Shown one piece after another: positions 47,371-54,664 of a stretch of DNA of 64,000 bases; position 1 is the stretch's first letter; every line of letters starts with the position of its first letter. Both the position numbers and the translations under genes were made by a program. The notes below the pieces were generated by a model. That model made no database searches, had not been told where the DNA came from, and saw nothing but the letters and a program-made list of their open reading frames with translations. This stretch comes from Lactobacillus amylolyticus DSM 11664 (GTDB lineage Bacteria > Bacillota > Bacilli > Lactobacillales > Lactobacillaceae). The stretch lies in assembly GCF_000178475.1 (NCBI RefSeq), contig NZ_ADNY01000011.1, forward strand, positions 1 to 64,000. The letters run 5' to 3'.

Positions 47371-47483
47371 TGGTAAATGCCTTTTATAACTCATTTACTT
47401 GAAACAAAGAAGCCTCTTCGATCTTCTTAATTCCTACATAAGCAAAAAAGCTGTTGGCTCAGTCATCCAGCGGCTTTTTTCTT
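47371..47483 (+). ncRNA. Candidate small RNA between rpoY and def
   Basis: On the plus strand, TTGACT (47336-47341), 17 bp and TACCAT (47359-47364) predict a start at about 47371. The next 110 nt contain GTAAATG/CATTTAC (47373-47379 with 47392-47398) and AAGAAG/CTTCTT (47407-47412 with 47423-47428). A 14-bp terminator follows: AAAAAAGCTGTTGG (47444-47457) with CCAGCGGCTTTTTT (47467-47480). Both flanking genes are on the other strand, so this terminator serves neither. A ten-codon ORF at the start has no ribosome site at the right distance. I do not recognise the RNA family; this is a prediction. Confidence 0.5.
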
Positions 47484-47500
47484 TATGAAATTTTTAATCT

Positions 47501-47535
47501 AAAAGAGCACTGACCTAAATCATTGGTTAGTGCCT
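47501..47535 (-). terminator. Probable terminator of def
   Basis: On the minus strand, GGCACTAACC, loop, GGTCAGTGC and CTCTTTTAG; one mismatch in the stem. It follows the def stop by about 30 bases. Confidence 0.6.
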
Positions 47536-47564
47536 TGTTATTTTATTGTCTTAAAAATAACATA

Positions 47565-48119
47565 TTAAGAAATGACGATGGTGTTTTCGTCCAAATGGAA
47601 TGGGTCTTGCTTGTTGATCCGATCGTAAAAAAGGTGACCGTTAAGGTGGTCAATTTCATGACTGGCAACAATTGCAGGATAGTCTTTTAAGCGAATTGTT
47701 TTTTCTTCACCATCTACAGTGAAATAGTGAATAGTTAATTTATCTGGACGAGGAACGTAACCATCAATTTCTTTATCAACACTTAAGCAGCCTTCACCTT
47801 CACTTAAACAAACTTTTCTGACAGACTCAGAAATAATTTCTGGATTTACAAACGTTTCTTTAAAAAGAATGTTTCCCTTGTCATCTGGAACAAGCAAGGA
47901 AGCCATTTGCACGCTTTCATCGACTTGAGGAGCGGCCAAACCAACGCCGGCACGAAGTTGATGTTTTTCAGCAATTTTAGGATCTTGTGAATTAATTAAA
48001 TATTCCATCATATCTTTTGCTAATTGCTTGTAATGATCGCTAAGTGGAAAAGTAAGTGGTTGCGCAACTTTACGTAAAACGGGATTTCCGTCACGCGTAA
48101 TATCTTTCATTAAAATCAA
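47565..48119 (-). CDS. def: Peptide deformylase
   Basis: A 184-aa Fe(II)/Zn enzyme that removes the formyl group from nascent N-formylmethionine. The three motifs are visible: GVGLAAPQV (G-x-G-x-A-A-x-Q), EGCLSV with the metal cysteine, and HEIDHLNG (HExxH) with two metal histidines. It is the type II, Gram-positive form with an insertion between motifs. I chose the TTG at 48119 (reading [16 protein letters not shown]) because AAAGGAG lies eight bases upstream and the length fits the family; an in-frame start at 48167 precedes this ribosome site. It forms its own minus-strand unit, divergent from typA. Confidence 0.95.
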   Translation of the reverse strand: MILMKDITRDGNPVLRKVAQPLTFPLSDHYKQLAKDMMEYLINSQDPKIAEKHQLRAGVGLAAPQVDESVQMASLLVPDDKGNILFKETFVNPEIISESVRKVCLSEGEGCLSVDKEIDGYVPRPDKLTIHYFTVDGEEKTIRLKDYPAIVASHEIDHLNGHLFYDRINKQDPFHLDENTIVIS

Positions 48120-48232
48120 TTTGATATCTCCTTTATAATCATTTTGTCTCAATATTATTTTTACCATAAATTAATAAGCAATGGCTAATTTTTGCCAATA
48201 AAAAAGATAAAATGCAAAATTAGTCTTAAACG

Positions 48233-48261
48233 TTGACCACCATAAGCTTAGGTGGTAAAAT
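48233..48261 (+). promoter_or_regulatory. typA promoter with operator-like palindrome in the spacer
   Basis: TTGACC (48233-48238), 17 bp, TAAAAT (48256-48261). ACCACC (48236-48241) and GGTGGT (48251-48256) flank the palindrome TAAGCTTA and form an almost perfect 21-bp inverted repeat that reaches into both hexamers. A dimeric repressor bound here would block polymerase. The promoter is well supported; the operator role is inferred. Confidence 0.65.
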
Positions 48262-48267
48262 TACAAG

Positions 48268-48347
48268 ACGTAACTATACAGATAGAAATGCACTTCGATA
48301 AAGCGTAATGCGCTACCGAAACTGTGACCGGGTCACAGTTTTTTTAT
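48268..48347 (+). promoter_or_regulatory. Structured typA leader ending in an attenuator (or short sRNA)
   Basis: The predicted transcript first forms a nested hairpin, TTCG/AGCG with CGCT/CGAA (about 48294-48320). It then forms the terminator ACTGTGACC-G-GGTCACAGT (48321-48339) followed by T8. The terminator lies between the promoter and the typA ribosome site at about 48356. It should therefore stop most transcripts unless relieved, or yield an RNA of about 80 nt. What would control read-through is not visible. Confidence 0.65.
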
Positions 48348-48368
48348 TGAAGATGGGGAGGAATACTT

Positions 48369-50210
48369 TTGTCAGAAAAAAGAAGAGACGATCTTAGAAA
48401 TATCGCTATTATTGCCCACGTTGACCACGGTAAAACTACTTTGGTTAACCAATTATTGAAGCAATCCGATACTTTGCCAGAACACATGAATCTGGAAGAT
48501 CGTGCAATGGACTCAAATGCTATTGAACGTGAACGTGGTATTACTATTTTGTCAAAGAATACTGCTGTTAAGTACAAGGATACTACTATCAACATTTTGG
48601 ATACGCCAGGACACGCCGACTTCGGTGGTGAAGTAGAACGTATCATGCACATGGTTGACGGAGCTCTTTTGCTTGTTGATGCATACGAAGGTCCAATGCC
48701 ACAGACTCGTTTCGTTTTGAAAAAGGCTCTCGAAGCTGGTGTTAAGCCAATCGTTGTCTTAAACAAGATTGACCGTCCAGGTGCACGTCCTAAGGAAGTT
48801 TTGGATGAAGTTCTTGAACTTTTTATTGAATTAGGAGCTAATGATGAACAGATTGACTTCCCAGTAGTATATGCTTCAGCTTTGAACGGTACTTCATCTT
48901 ATGATCCAGATCCAGCAAAGCAAGAACATACTATGGATCCTATTTTTGATACTGTTATCAAGAATATTCCAGCCCCAGTTGATAATTCAGACGAACCTCT
49001 TCAATTCCAAATTACTATGCTTGATTGGGATGACTACGTAGGTCGTATCGGTGTTGGTCGTATTTACCGTGGTAAGGTAAAGGTTGGCGACAACATCACT
49101 GTTATGAAGCGTGATGGCTCAACGCAAAACTTCCGTGTTACTAAGTTGTTTGGTTTCTTCGGTTTAAAGCGTAATGAAATTAAAGAAGCTAAAGCAGGCG
49201 ACATTATCGCTATTAGTGGTATTAACGATATCTATGTTGGTGAAACGATTGCTTCAGCTGATCACCCAGAAGCTTTGCCTCTTCTTAAGATTGATCCACC
49301 AACACTTCAAATGGACTTTGTTGCTAATGATTCACCATTTGCTGGTCGTGAAGGTGACCAAGTAACTCCTAAAAAGCTTGAAGATCGTTTGATTCGCCAA
49401 ACTCGTACTGATGTTTCATTAAAGGTTGAACCAACTGACCAATTAAACGCTTGGACTGTTTCTGGTCGTGGTGAACTTCACCTTTCAATTTTGGTTGAAG
49501 AATTACGTCGTGAAGGCTTTGAATTACAACTTTCACGTCCTAAGGTAATTTATCGTGAAATCGACGGCGTCAAGTGTGAACCATTTGAAGCTGTTCAAGT
49601 TGATACTCCAGATGAATACGTGGGTGGCGTTATTGACTCACTTTCACAAAGAAAAGGTACCATGCAAAACATGGAAGCAATAGGAAATGGGCAAACTCGT
49701 TTGGAATTTCTTGTTCCTTCACGTGGTTTAATTGGTTACAATAACGAATTTATGTCACAAACTGGTGGTTATGGTATTTTGAACCACAGCTTTGACTCAT
49801 ACAAACCAATGATTAAGAACTGGGAACCAGGCCGTCGTAACGGTGCTTTGGTTTCAATCAACCAAGGTCAATCAACTACTTACGCACTTCAATCAGTTGA
49901 ACAACGTGGTGTATTGTTCATTGGTGCCGGTGTTGAAGTTTACGAAGGTATGATCGTAGGTCAATCTTCTCGTGAACGTGATATCGCAGTTAACGTAACT
50001 AAGGGTAAGAACTTAACTAACACCCGTGCTTCAGGTAAAGACCACGCAGCTGCCATTAAGACTCCAAAGAAGATGACTTTGGAAGAAGCTATCGAATTCT
50101 TGAACGATGATGAATACTGTGAAGTAACTCCTAAGTCAATTCGTCTTCGTAAGAAGATTTTGAACACTTCAGAGCGTCAAAAGGCAGACAAGAGACGTAA
50201 CCGCGCTTAA
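48369..50210 (+). CDS. typA: Ribosome-associated GTPase TypA/BipA
   Basis: A 613-aa translational GTPase of the EF-G family that aids 50S assembly and growth at low temperature or under stress. G1 is [10 protein letters not shown] (about residues 15-24), G2 ERGITI, G3 DTPGHADFGGEV and G4 NKIDRP. The C-terminal TypA-specific domain (GKNLTNTRASGKDHAA) is complete. It starts with TTG at 48369 behind GGGGAGGAA. The leader carries a promoter, an inverted repeat and a terminator-like hairpin. Codon bias indicates strong expression. A terminator follows before ftsW. Confidence 0.97.
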   Translation: MSEKRRDDLRNIAIIAHVDHGKTTLVNQLLKQSDTLPEHMNLEDRAMDSNAIERERGITILSKNTAVKYKDTTINILDTPGHADFGGEVERIMHMVDGALLLVDAYEGPMPQTRFVLKKALEAGVKPIVVLNKIDRPGARPKEVLDEVLELFIELGANDEQIDFPVVYASALNGTSSYDPDPAKQEHTMDPIFDTVIKNIPAPVDNSDEPLQFQITMLDWDDYVGRIGVGRIYRGKVKVGDNITVMKRDGSTQNFRVTKLFGFFGLKRNEIKEAKAGDIIAISGINDIYVGETIASADHPEALPLLKIDPPTLQMDFVANDSPFAGREGDQVTPKKLEDRLIRQTRTDVSLKVEPTDQLNAWTVSGRGELHLSILVEELRREGFELQLSRPKVIYREIDGVKCEPFEAVQVDTPDEYVGGVIDSLSQRKGTMQNMEAIGNGQTRLEFLVPSRGLIGYNNEFMSQTGGYGILNHSFDSYKPMIKNWEPGRRNGALVSINQGQSTTYALQSVEQRGVLFIGAGVEVYEGMIVGQSSRERDIAVNVTKGKNLTNTRASGKDHAAAIKTPKKMTLEEAIEFLNDDEYCEVTPKSIRLRKKILNTSERQKADKRRNRA

Positions 50211-50224
50211 TTAAAGATTTGAAC

Positions 50225-50259
50225 AAAAGCCATCACTGTTATGCGGTGTTGGCTTTTTT
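50225..50259 (+). terminator. Terminator after typA
   Basis: AAAAGCCATCAC, loop, GGTGTTGGCTTTTTT forms a hairpin with T tract after the typA stop. Confidence 0.8.
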
Positions 50260-50306
50260 GTTTTATAATTAAACAAGCATATTTATTTAAAAAGGAGACG
50301 GCAGCG

Positions 50307-51491
50307 GTGCGTCGAAAAATACATTATCTGAATTACAATATTTTTATTCCATATTTGCTTTTAGTGATTATGGGTGTGATCTTAGTTTACTCAGCTAGTT
50401 CTGACATTTTGTTGCAAAATGGTTTTAAACCTTCAACATATGGAATTAAACAAGCAATTTACGCTGCCGTAGCCTTTTTCATATTTGGAATTCCATTTTT
50501 TGCTTTAAAATTGGAAGTTTTCAAGAATAAAAAGTTTGTTATGTACTTCCTGTTGATTAGTTTGGCTATGCTGGCCTTCTTGGTTGGATTAAAAATTGTT
50601 AAAGGCTCAAGCGCTGCCGTTAATGGGGCTGTTGGATGGATAAATTTAGGTTTCATTAACTTGCAGCCGCTTGAAGTAGCTAAGCTTTCGCTTGTTCTTT
50701 ATTTAGCCTATGTCTTAGATCGACGCGATGGCAAATTAGTGAAAGGACATATTTGGTCAAATTTAGTTCACCCTGCTTTAATGACTGCAATTATGATGGC
50801 TTTGGTCATCGTTGAACCAGATTTTGGGGGAACAGCAATTTTATTCGTGATTGCATTGGTAATGTTTTCTGTTTCTGGTATTCCAACTTCTCTAGCTATT
50901 CGCTGGTTGATTGCAATCGTAATCGCTGTTTTTGCAGTCTTTTTCCTAGTTATTTTCTGGAATCCTAAATTTTTGCAAACCAGTTATCAATTTCAAAGAC
51001 TACTTTCCTTTTTGCATCCCTTTGAATTGGAACGTAAGGGCGGTGCCCAGTTGGTAAACTCTTATTATGCAATTCATAATGGCGGACTCTTTGGCGTAGG
51101 GTTAGGAAACAGTATGGAAAAACGGGGATATTTGCCAGAACCATATACTGATTTCATTTTATCGATTACCGCAGAAGAACTTGGAGTAATTGGAGCTATT
51201 CTTATAATTGGATTATTATTTTACTTAATGTGGAATATTATGGAGGTTGGTATCCATGCTACCTCGCAGTTCAACGCTCTAGTTTGCTTCGGTGTCACGA
51301 CAATTATTTTCACTGAATCACTCTTTAATATCGGTGCTGTAGTTGGTTTATTGCCGATCACGGGGGTTACGCTGCCGTTTATTTCTTATGGTGGTTCATC
51401 TATGATTGTTTTGACTTGCTGTATTGCATTAGTACTGAATATTTCAACCAATGAAAAAATTAAGAAGGAGGAAGATGAGACAGTCGCATGA
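50307..51491 (+). CDS. ftsW: SEDS peptidoglycan polymerase FtsW/RodA
   Basis: A 394-aa polytopic membrane protein with about ten helices. SEDS-family motifs include GAVGWINLGFINLQPLEVAK with the R/K-rich loop after it, VEPDFGGTA, the YAIHNGGLFGVGLGNS region, and the C-terminal GVTLPFISYGGSS. SEDS proteins polymerise lipid II glycan strands with a class B PBP. The neighbours (typA upstream, ylbG-rsmD-coaD downstream) match the Bacillus ftsW locus, so FtsW is favoured over RodA. The GTG at 50307 follows AAAAAGGAGACGG. Confidence 0.92.
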   Translation: MRRKIHYLNYNIFIPYLLLVIMGVILVYSASSDILLQNGFKPSTYGIKQAIYAAVAFFIFGIPFFALKLEVFKNKKFVMYFLLISLAMLAFLVGLKIVKGSSAAVNGAVGWINLGFINLQPLEVAKLSLVLYLAYVLDRRDGKLVKGHIWSNLVHPALMTAIMMALVIVEPDFGGTAILFVIALVMFSVSGIPTSLAIRWLIAIVIAVFAVFFLVIFWNPKFLQTSYQFQRLLSFLHPFELERKGGAQLVNSYYAIHNGGLFGVGLGNSMEKRGYLPEPYTDFILSITAEELGVIGAILIIGLLFYLMWNIMEVGIHATSQFNALVCFGVTTIIFTESLFNIGAVVGLLPITGVTLPFISYGGSSMIVLTCCIALVLNISTNEKIKKEEDETVA

Positions 51492-51823
51492 GCATCGATG
51501 AAGAATTGAAAGGAGCCGGTTTGCAGCAGCGTACTTGCTTATTGATCTACTTGTACAATGTTGGCGATCAATATAAGCTGAGAAAATATGGCGATATTGT
51601 CTATTTTTCTAAGAAGATGAAATATTGCGTACTTTACCTAGATAGTGAAGAAGCAAATAAAGTAAAAAATGAATTGGCTCATTTAGATTTTGTTGAGCGA
51701 GTTGAATTTTCTGATGAAGAAGACGTTGATTTAAGCAGCAGTCATATCGAACAGCAGATTGCAGATATGGCTAAAGAAGCTGAGATAAAATTACAATCAA
51801 AAAATGAGGATTTGTTGAAGTGA
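51488..51823 (+). CDS. ylbG: YlbG family protein (DUF2129)
   Basis: A 111-aa cytoplasmic protein. The core LLIYLYNVGDQYKLRKYGDI, then YFSKKMKYCVLYLD and FVERVEFS, is the YlbG/DUF2129 fold. Function is unknown; it always sits ahead of rsmD (ylbH) and coaD in Bacilli. It overlaps the ftsW stop by four bases (ATGA) and is itself overlapped four bases by rsmD, so the three are co-translated. Confidence 0.88.
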   Translation: MSIDEELKGAGLQQRTCLLIYLYNVGDQYKLRKYGDIVYFSKKMKYCVLYLDSEEANKVKNELAHLDFVERVEFSDEEDVDLSSSHIEQQIADMAKEAEIKLQSKNEDLLK

Positions 51824-52368
51824 GAATCATATCAGGCAAATATGCAAAGCGTAATTTATTTACTTTAAAAAGTCGAAAAACCAGACCTACTAGTGATAAA
51901 GTTAAGGAATCACTTTTTAATTCTTTAGGTCAATTTTTTAACGGCGGTGAAGTACTGGATTTGTATGCGGGCAGTGGAGCATTAGGAATTGAAGCTGTTT
52001 CTCGCGGGTATAGTCATGCAACTTTAGTTGATATTAATTACGCTGCTGTTGAGATAATCAAGAAGAACGTTGCTTTAACGAAAGAAGAAGATAAGTTCTC
52101 TGTTTTTAAAATGCCAAGCAAAGTGGCATTAAAAAAATTCGCTGAAAGCGGTAAAAAATTTGATTTGGTCTTTTTGGATCCGCCATATGCTAAACAGAAA
52201 ATGAAGTCCGATATGATTGAGATGCTGAATAATAATCTTTTAAATGAGCGCGCAATTGTTGTTGCCGAAACTGATGATCAAACTATTTTGCCAGAAATCG
52301 CTGGTTTTACTTTGATTAAAGACCATCATTTGGGCAAAACCATTGTCAGAATTTACCGAAAGGATTAA
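51820..52368 (+). CDS. rsmD: 16S rRNA (guanine(966)-N2)-methyltransferase RsmD
   Basis: A 182-aa Rossmann methyltransferase. SAM motif I is DLYAGSGALGIEAVSRG (about residues 47-63) and the catalytic N-methylase motif is FLDPPYAK (DPPY). N-terminal RIISGKYAKRNLF and RPTSDKVKESLFN are typical. It modifies G966 in helix 31 of 16S rRNA. It starts with GTG at 51820, overlapping ylbG by four bases. Confidence 0.95.
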   Translation: MRIISGKYAKRNLFTLKSRKTRPTSDKVKESLFNSLGQFFNGGEVLDLYAGSGALGIEAVSRGYSHATLVDINYAAVEIIKKNVALTKEEDKFSVFKMPSKVALKKFAESGKKFDLVFLDPPYAKQKMKSDMIEMLNNNLLNERAIVVAETDDQTILPEIAGFTLIKDHHLGKTIVRIYRKD

Positions 52369-52371
52369 ATT

Positions 52372-52851
52372 ATGACGATTGCTTTATTTCCAGGAAGTTT
52401 TGATCCAATTACTAATGGACATTTGGATGTCGCTAAGAAGGCAGCGACAATGTTTGATAAAGTCTATGTAGTAATTATGACCAATACCAATAAACATTAT
52501 CTTTTTAATTCGCAAGAACGTACTCAAATGGCTCAGGAAACTCTTAAAGACATCCCCAATATCGAAGTTTTAGCAAAGCCTGACCAATTAACGGTTGATG
52601 TTGCCAGGCATTTAAAGGCTTCGGCTATCATTAGGGGAGTCAGAAACACTGAGGATTTTTTATATGAGCAGCAAATAGCAGGGATCAATGAACGACTTAA
52701 CGATCAAGTTCACACAGTACTGCTGTTTACAGATCCTGAGAATAGTTTTGTTGCTTCAAGCATGATTAAAGAAGTAGCACGATTTAATGGTGATATTGAA
52801 CAATTTTTGCCTGCTAATGTTGCGGATGCACTTAAAAAGAAATTGAGATGA
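52372..52851 (+). CDS. coaD: Phosphopantetheine adenylyltransferase
   Basis: A 159-aa nucleotidyltransferase that makes dephospho-CoA from 4'-phosphopantetheine and ATP. The motif PGSFDPITNGHLD carries the (T/H)xGH-type signature; AIIRGVRNTEDFLYE and VASSMIKEVA (ISSS/T equivalent) complete the active site. Three bases separate it from rsmD and four from the next gene, so it belongs to the same operon. Confidence 0.97.
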   Translation: MTIALFPGSFDPITNGHLDVAKKAATMFDKVYVVIMTNTNKHYLFNSQERTQMAQETLKDIPNIEVLAKPDQLTVDVARHLKASAIIRGVRNTEDFLYEQQIAGINERLNDQVHTVLLFTDPENSFVASSMIKEVARFNGDIEQFLPANVADALKKKLR

Positions 52852-52855
52852 TTTT

Positions 52856-53902
52856 ATGAGTCAATCCAAGAATGATAAGACAAAAAAAGTAAGACGCAAT
52901 TGGCTGATTGCTATCATTGTTGTCATTCTTTTAGCAATTATCGGCTGTTTGCCAACTAACTATTACATTGAAAGTCCCGGAGAAGTTTTCCCAGTTAGTG
53001 AATTTATTAAAACAAATAAGAAAAAAGCAAATAATTTAAACATGGTAACGGTAAGCATCAGTGCGCAACCGGTTAATGTTTTTCAATATTTATGGAGTTT
53101 TACTCAGCAATACGATACTCGCGTTCCAAGTAAAGAACTTCTTGGAGGACAGACGAATAGTCAATATGAAGAATTGCAAAATTGGTATATGGAAACGTCT
53201 CAGCAGAACGCAATTTATTATGCTGCTAAAAAAGCAGGTTTAAAACCAAAATTGCATTATATTGGCGTTTATGTAATGGCGATTCAAAATAATTCAAGCT
53301 TCAAAGGCAAATTGCAAATCGGCGATACGGTTTTAGGTGCTAACGGTCATCGCTTCCATTCAACCAAACAAATGATGACTTATTTAAATAAACAGAAAGT
53401 TGGCTCTAAAGTTACAATCACTGTTTTAAGAAACAAAGTAAAAAAGAATTACAGTGGGAAGATTGTCAAATTAAAGAATAGTACGCGTAAAGGTATCGGC
53501 ATTCAATTAGTAGAGCATTTAACGGTAACAACCAATCCGAAAATTGAAATTAATGCAGGTGCGATCGGCGGTCCAAGTGCTGGATTAATGTTCACGCTTG
53601 AAAGTTACGAAATTTTTACTCATCAAAATCTGGCTAAGAATCATAAAATAGCAGGTACTGGTACCATTGATACTACTGGAAAAGTCGGAATTATCGGTGG
53701 GGTTGATAAGAAAGTAGTTGCTGCCGATAGAGCGGGGGCAGAAGTATTCTTTGCGCCAACAGATTCAACAGGGGTCAAAAAATCAAATACTAATTATGAA
53801 GTAGCCAAAAGAACGGCTAAGCGAATTCACAGTAAGATGAAGATTGTTCCAGTTGCTACTTTTTCAGACGCATTAAACTATCTGAAGAAAAATTATAAAT
53901 AA
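52856..53902 (+). CDS. ylbL: Membrane-anchored PDZ-Lon serine protease YlbL/SepM-like
   Basis: A 348-aa protein. One N-terminal membrane helix (LIAIIVVILLAIIGCL, about 17-32), a PDZ domain (GKLQIGDTVLGANGHRFHS) and a C-terminal Lon-type S16 protease domain. The catalytic serine lies in GAIGGPSAGLMFTL and the lysine in IIGGVDKKVVAADRAG. The domain faces outside. In streptococci the relative SepM trims a competence peptide; in Bacillus YlbL cleaves the division inhibitor YneA. The target here is unknown. comEA and comEC follow after a terminator. Confidence 0.92.
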   Translation: MSQSKNDKTKKVRRNWLIAIIVVILLAIIGCLPTNYYIESPGEVFPVSEFIKTNKKKANNLNMVTVSISAQPVNVFQYLWSFTQQYDTRVPSKELLGGQTNSQYEELQNWYMETSQQNAIYYAAKKAGLKPKLHYIGVYVMAIQNNSSFKGKLQIGDTVLGANGHRFHSTKQMMTYLNKQKVGSKVTITVLRNKVKKNYSGKIVKLKNSTRKGIGIQLVEHLTVTTNPKIEINAGAIGGPSAGLMFTLESYEIFTHQNLAKNHKIAGTGTIDTTGKVGIIGGVDKKVVAADRAGAEVFFAPTDSTGVKKSNTNYEVAKRTAKRIHSKMKIVPVATFSDALNYLKKNYK

Positions 53903-53910
53903 AAACAAAA

Positions 53911-53948
53911 AAAATTAGGCTCAGAAAAAAATTCTGAGCCTTTTTTTC
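53911..53948 (+). terminator. Terminator after ylbL
   Basis: AGGCTCAGA (53917-53925), A/T-rich loop, TCTGAGCCT (53933-53941) and T7. Confidence 0.9.
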
Positions 53949-53973
53949 GTATTTAAATAATGGGAGGTAGTTT

Positions 53974-54663
53974 ATGAGTTTTGAAAAAATTAAAAATTGG
54001 ATTATTGAAAAGAAAAATATTCTATTGATTGTTGGTGCAATTGTAGGCGTCATTTTCTTTTTACAGAAAAATGATCAATCAAATAGCAGCGAAGCTAATA
54101 CCCTAATGTCTGAACAAGAAAAAAGTTCGAGCAGTTTTAGCAGTGCGGCTTCAAGCAGTTCATCCGTTTCTCAGGCAAGCAGCTATTCTTCATCACAAAA
54201 TAAAGAAGTTACTTGTGATATTTCTGGTGCTGTAAAGCATCAAGGCGTTTATACCTTAAAAAATGGTGCCAGACTGCAAGAATTGATTGAAGCAGCAGGG
54301 GGGTTAAAAAGCAATGCGCAGCTAAAAGCAATAAACAGGGCCATGACTTTAAAGGATCAAGATAAGATTCATATTCCCTATAAGGGTGAAAAAGTAGATC
54401 CGGCAACGACCGTTTCTGGGAACAGCACTAGTGAAAAAAATGATGCTTCAAGCAGCAGTTCTAGTGATGGCGAAAAAATAAACATTAATACTGCAAGTGC
54501 GGCCGATCTGCAAAAATTAAATGGAATTGGAGAAAAAAGAGCAGAACAAATAATTGCTTATCGTGAACAAAATGGCGATTTTAAGAAGATTGAAGATCTA
54601 ATGCAGGTCTCAGGAATTGGGGAAAAGACTTTTGCAGCACTCAAAGACCAATTGGCTATTTAA
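53974..54663 (+). CDS. comEA: Competence protein ComEA (DNA receptor)
   Basis: A 229-aa membrane-anchored DNA-binding protein. One N-terminal helix (ILLIVGAIVGVIFFL), a serine-rich linker (SSSFSSAASSSSSVSQASS), a SLBB-type domain (CDISGAVKHQGVYTLKNG) and a C-terminal double helix-hairpin-helix (ININTASAADLQKLNGIG...). It binds incoming double-stranded DNA outside the membrane and hands it to ComEC. GGGAGG precedes the ATG. A second Ser-rich linker separates the two folded domains. Confidence 0.95.
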   Translation: MSFEKIKNWIIEKKNILLIVGAIVGVIFFLQKNDQSNSSEANTLMSEQEKSSSSFSSAASSSSSVSQASSYSSSQNKEVTCDISGAVKHQGVYTLKNGARLQELIEAAGGLKSNAQLKAINRAMTLKDQDKIHIPYKGEKVDPATTVSGNSTSEKNDASSSSSSDGEKININTASAADLQKLNGIGEKRAEQIIAYREQNGDFKKIEDLMQVSGIGEKTFAALKDQLAI

Positions 54664-54664
54664 T

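Larger units (their letters stand above)
47185..47564. other. Intergenic region rpoY/def: rpoY upstream AT-rich DNA, candidate sRNA, def terminator
   Basis: This stretch of 380 bp has no protein gene. 47185-47330 is very AT-rich and should hold the minus-strand rpoY promoter; several -10-like hexamers exist but none is decisive. 47336-47483 on the plus strand looks like an independent small-RNA unit (separate entry). 47501-47535 is the def terminator. Confidence 0.6.

Noticed and set aside
47371..47402. Ten-codon peptide (MVNAFYNSFT) at the start of the candidate sRNA
   Set aside because: The nearest AGGA is about 13 bases from the ATG, and no downstream gene exists on that strand for it to act as leader peptide; kept as non-coding.
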